Translations under genes and position numbers: made by a program | NCBI RefSeq assembly: GCF_003003255.1 | Contig: NZ_PVTD01000009.1 | Span: 62,001-126,000 of the forward strand | Reading direction: 5' to 3' | DNA length: 64,000 nt | Source: Aliiruegeria haliotis | GTDB taxonomy: Bacteria; Pseudomonadota; Alphaproteobacteria; Rhodobacterales; Rhodobacteraceae | Notes under the pieces: model-generated | Databases searched by the model: none | What the model was told of the DNA's origin: nothing | The model's input: only the letters and a program-made list of their open reading frames with translations | Shown here: one piece after another, positions 62,175-64,000 of the stretch | Position numbering within the stretch: the first letter of the stretch is position 1 | Layout: every line of letters begins with the position of its first letter

Positions 62175-63455
62175 ATGCTGCAGGACCAGGACAGGATCTT
62201 CACCAACATCTACGGGCTCAAGGACCGGTCGCTGGCCGGTGCGAAGTCGCGCGGATGCTGGGATGGCACCGCCGACATCATCAAGAAGGGCCGCGACTGG
62301 ATCGTGGAGGAAATGAAGGCCTCGGGCCTGCGCGGGCGCGGTGGTGCCGGCTTCCCGACCGGGTTGAAGTGGTCCTTCATGCCCAAGGAAAGCGACGGGC
62401 GCCCGGCCTATCTGGTGGTCAACGCCGACGAATCCGAGCCCGGCACCTGCAAGGACCGCGAGATCCTGCGCCATGACCCGCACACGCTGATCGAAGGGTG
62501 CCTCATCGCGTCTTTCGCGATGAATGCCAACGTCTGCTATATCTATATCCGCGGCGAGTTCATTCGCGAACGCGAAGCGCTTCAGGCCGCCATCGACGAA
62601 TGCTACGACGCTGGCCTTCTGGGCAAGAACGCTGCCGGTTCCGGTTGGGATTTCGACCTGTACCTGCATCACGGCGCCGGGGCCTATATCTGCGGCGAGG
62701 AAACCGCGCTGCTGGAAAGCCTCGAAGGCAAGAAGGGCATGCCGCGCATGAAACCGCCGTTCCCGGCGGGGGCGGGTCTCTACGGATGCCCGACAACGGT
62801 GAACAACGTCGAGTCCATTGCCGTCGTGCCGACGATCCTGCGCCGCGGCGGAAGCTGGTTCGCGGGCTTCGGGCGGCCGAACAATACCGGCACCAAGCTC
62901 TTTGCCATCTCCGGCCACGTCAACACGCCTTGCGTCGTCGAGGAAGCGATGTCGATCCCCTTCGAGGAACTGATCGAGAAGCATTGCGGCGGCATCCGGG
63001 GCGGCTGGGACAACCTGAAGGCGGTGATTCCGGGTGGTTCCTCGGTGCCGTTGCTTCCCGGCGATGTCGCGCGCGAGGCGATCATGGATTTTGACTGGCT
63101 GCGCGAGCAGCGGTCCGGCCTTGGCACCGCGGCGGTAATCGTGATGGACCAGTCGACCGACATCGTGAAGGCCATCTGGCGGCTGTCGAAATTCTACAAG
63201 CACGAAAGCTGCGGTCAGTGTACGCCCTGCCGGGAAGGCACCGGCTGGATGATGCGGGTCATGGACCGGCTGGTGAGGGGCGAGGCAGAGATCGAGGAGA
63301 TCGACATGCTGCTCGACGTCAGCAAGCAGGTTGAGGGGCACACGATCTGTGCGCTCGGCGACGCCGCGGCCTGGCCGATCCAGGGCCTGATCCGTCACTT
63401 CCGCGACGAGATCGAGTACAGGATCAAGAACAAGCCGGGCATCGCCGCCGAATAG
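62175..63455 (+). CDS. nuoF: NADH-quinone oxidoreductase subunit F
   Basis: Catalytic subunit that binds FMN and oxidises NADH, with [4Fe-4S] cluster N3. The protein has 426 residues. Visible are the NADH site [19 protein letters not shown] (quoted in part: [16 protein letters not shown]), the FMN site [17 protein letters not shown] (in part: [12 protein letters not shown]), [16 protein letters not shown], and the cluster ligands Cys346, Cys349, Cys352 ([15 protein letters not shown]) plus a fourth Cys in [12 protein letters not shown]. The ATG at 62175 follows GAGAGGAAAG. 19 bp behind the DUF5337 gene. Confidence 0.98.
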   Translation: MLQDQDRIFTNIYGLKDRSLAGAKSRGCWDGTADIIKKGRDWIVEEMKASGLRGRGGAGFPTGLKWSFMPKESDGRPAYLVVNADESEPGTCKDREILRHDPHTLIEGCLIASFAMNANVCYIYIRGEFIREREALQAAIDECYDAGLLGKNAAGSGWDFDLYLHHGAGAYICGEETALLESLEGKKGMPRMKPPFPAGAGLYGCPTTVNNVESIAVVPTILRRGGSWFAGFGRPNNTGTKLFAISGHVNTPCVVEEAMSIPFEELIEKHCGGIRGGWDNLKAVIPGGSSVPLLPGDVAREAIMDFDWLREQRSGLGTAAVIVMDQSTDIVKAIWRLSKFYKHESCGQCTPCREGTGWMMRVMDRLVRGEAEIEEIDMLLDVSKQVEGHTICALGDAAAWPIQGLIRHFRDEIEYRIKNKPGIAAE

Positions 63456-63633
63456 GGGCGCGGCCTTTGGCACCCGCCGAGGGTCAGTGCGCCGGATCGG
63501 GCCGGACGGTTAACGCTGTGGGCCCAACTCGGAGACAGCCGGATAGTGATGTGGCCCGCCGGCACACCCGGTGCGACACCAGCGTGATGTCGAGGGGCAC
63601 CCGGCAAAGAGGGCAGGCGAGGGGAGAGCCACA

Positions 63634-64000
63634 ATGAACACGAGTGTTGCGACGAGCTTGGCGCTTGTCGTCGCGGCGGGCACCGCGAGTGCGCAGGACA
63701 AGCAACCTGCGCCGGGCTATTTCATCGACACGATTGTTGCGACGACCACCGCGCAGAATATTGCGCTGGCCTGCCCAACCCTCAGCTTCGAGCTGCTGCG
63801 GGCGTCCCGTGTGTCGGGCAAGGTGCTGGAGCAGCTGGCAAAGGATGGCTTCGATGAAGCCAACCTCGAAGCCACGATGGAAGATCCAGCGGAGCGGATC
63901 CGCGCAGCCCAGACGGCCTTCCTTGACAAGCATGACCTTCCGAAACAGGGTGCGGAATTCGAAGCTGTTTGCGCGGCCGGCCTTGCGGAGATCGCGGAAG
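63634..64000 (+). CDS. Secreted DUF5333-like protein (cut by window end)
   Basis: About 122 residues are visible; the gene runs off the right edge. The start at 63634 follows GAGGGGAGAGCC. A signal peptide (TSVATSLALVVAAGTASA, cut before QDKQ) is followed by a helical, mostly acidic domain (IDTIVATTTAQNIALACPTL with a Cys, SFELLRASRVSGKVLEQLAK, EAVCAAGLAEIA with a second Cys). This resembles DUF5333 proteins that, as I recall, sit between nuoF and nuoG in Rhodobacterales. Probably periplasmic. nuoG would be expected next. Confidence 0.7.
   Translation, partial: MNTSVATSLALVVAAGTASAQDKQPAPGYFIDTIVATTTAQNIALACPTLSFELLRASRVSGKVLEQLAKDGFDEANLEATMEDPAERIRAAQTAFLDKHDLPKQGAEFEAVCAAGLAEIAE

Overview
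This 64 kb window is GC-rich, densely coding bacterial chromosome. It looks like an alphaproteobacterium of the Rhodobacterales (Roseobacter/Rhodobacter/Paracoccus group). The pointers are a lipoyl domain fused to the N-terminus of pyruvate dehydrogenase E1 beta, an Entner-Doudoroff sugar pathway, a DUF1476 (F1-ATPase zeta inhibitor) gene, DUF2852 and DUF1127 proteins, and a nuo operon carrying the small extra reading frames (DUF5337 and DUF5333 types) typical of that order. I saw no rRNA, tRNA, CRISPR array, insertion sequence, phage or plasmid replication gene.

Layout. 1-3 kb: end of zwf, then pgl and pgi (entry to the Entner-Doudoroff pathway). 3-10 kb: a small membrane protein, tyrS divergent from an anmK/aldo-keto reductase/short-chain dehydrogenase run, cysE and a glycosyltransferase-like gene. 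10-14.5 kb: pdhA-pdhB-pdhC with an upstream FtsB/DivIC-like gene, ending in a good terminator. 14.8-21.6 kb: a cupin, class I fructose-bisphosphate aldolase, a large secreted protein of unknown function, a SARP/TolB/TPR regulator divergent from a DUF1127 gene, and a protein made almost entirely of RTX repeats. 22-29 kb: pgk divergent from two overlapping cyclophilin genes, a DUF3179 protein, a Tat lipoprotein with a YSC84 domain, hemB and a DUF599-like membrane protein. 29-37 kb: mfd, a RibD/DHFR-like protein, bpt with a VOC protein, RDD and DUF2852 membrane proteins, a YbaK protein and a DUF4440 protein. 37-46 kb: glnE, a methyltransferase, eda and edd, and an overlapping RNA methyltransferase/PIN pair. 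46-52 kb: an M48 peptidase, tandem DUF302 and CoxE-like VWA genes, bmt, the ATPase zeta subunit and an unknown protein. 52.5-55.8 kb: purC-purS-DUF3592-alcohol dehydrogenase-purQ. 56.4-64 kb: nuoA-B-C-[sulfotransferase]-D-[unknown]-E-[DUF5337]-F-[DUF5333, cut by the window end].

How the genes work together. Central carbon metabolism dominates: zwf, pgl, edd, eda, pgi, fba, pgk and the PDH complex cover glucose-6-phosphate to acetyl-CoA apart from the gap/gpm/eno/pyk steps. A perfect LacI-type palindrome lies upstream of edd and a degenerate version lies between pgk and the cyclophilins, which suggests one regulator may co-control these loci. The right end is respiratory complex I, whose operon carries a sulfotransferase gene translationally coupled to nuoC.

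The best candidates for something undescribed are the sulfotransferase and the single-membrane-span protein inside the nuo operon, the paired 21-bp AATGTGAA palindromes before the DUF2852 gene, the SARP/TolB/TPR regulator facing a DUF1127 gene, and the overlapping RNA methyltransferase/PIN nuclease pair. None of these amounts to a clearly new defence or mobile system.
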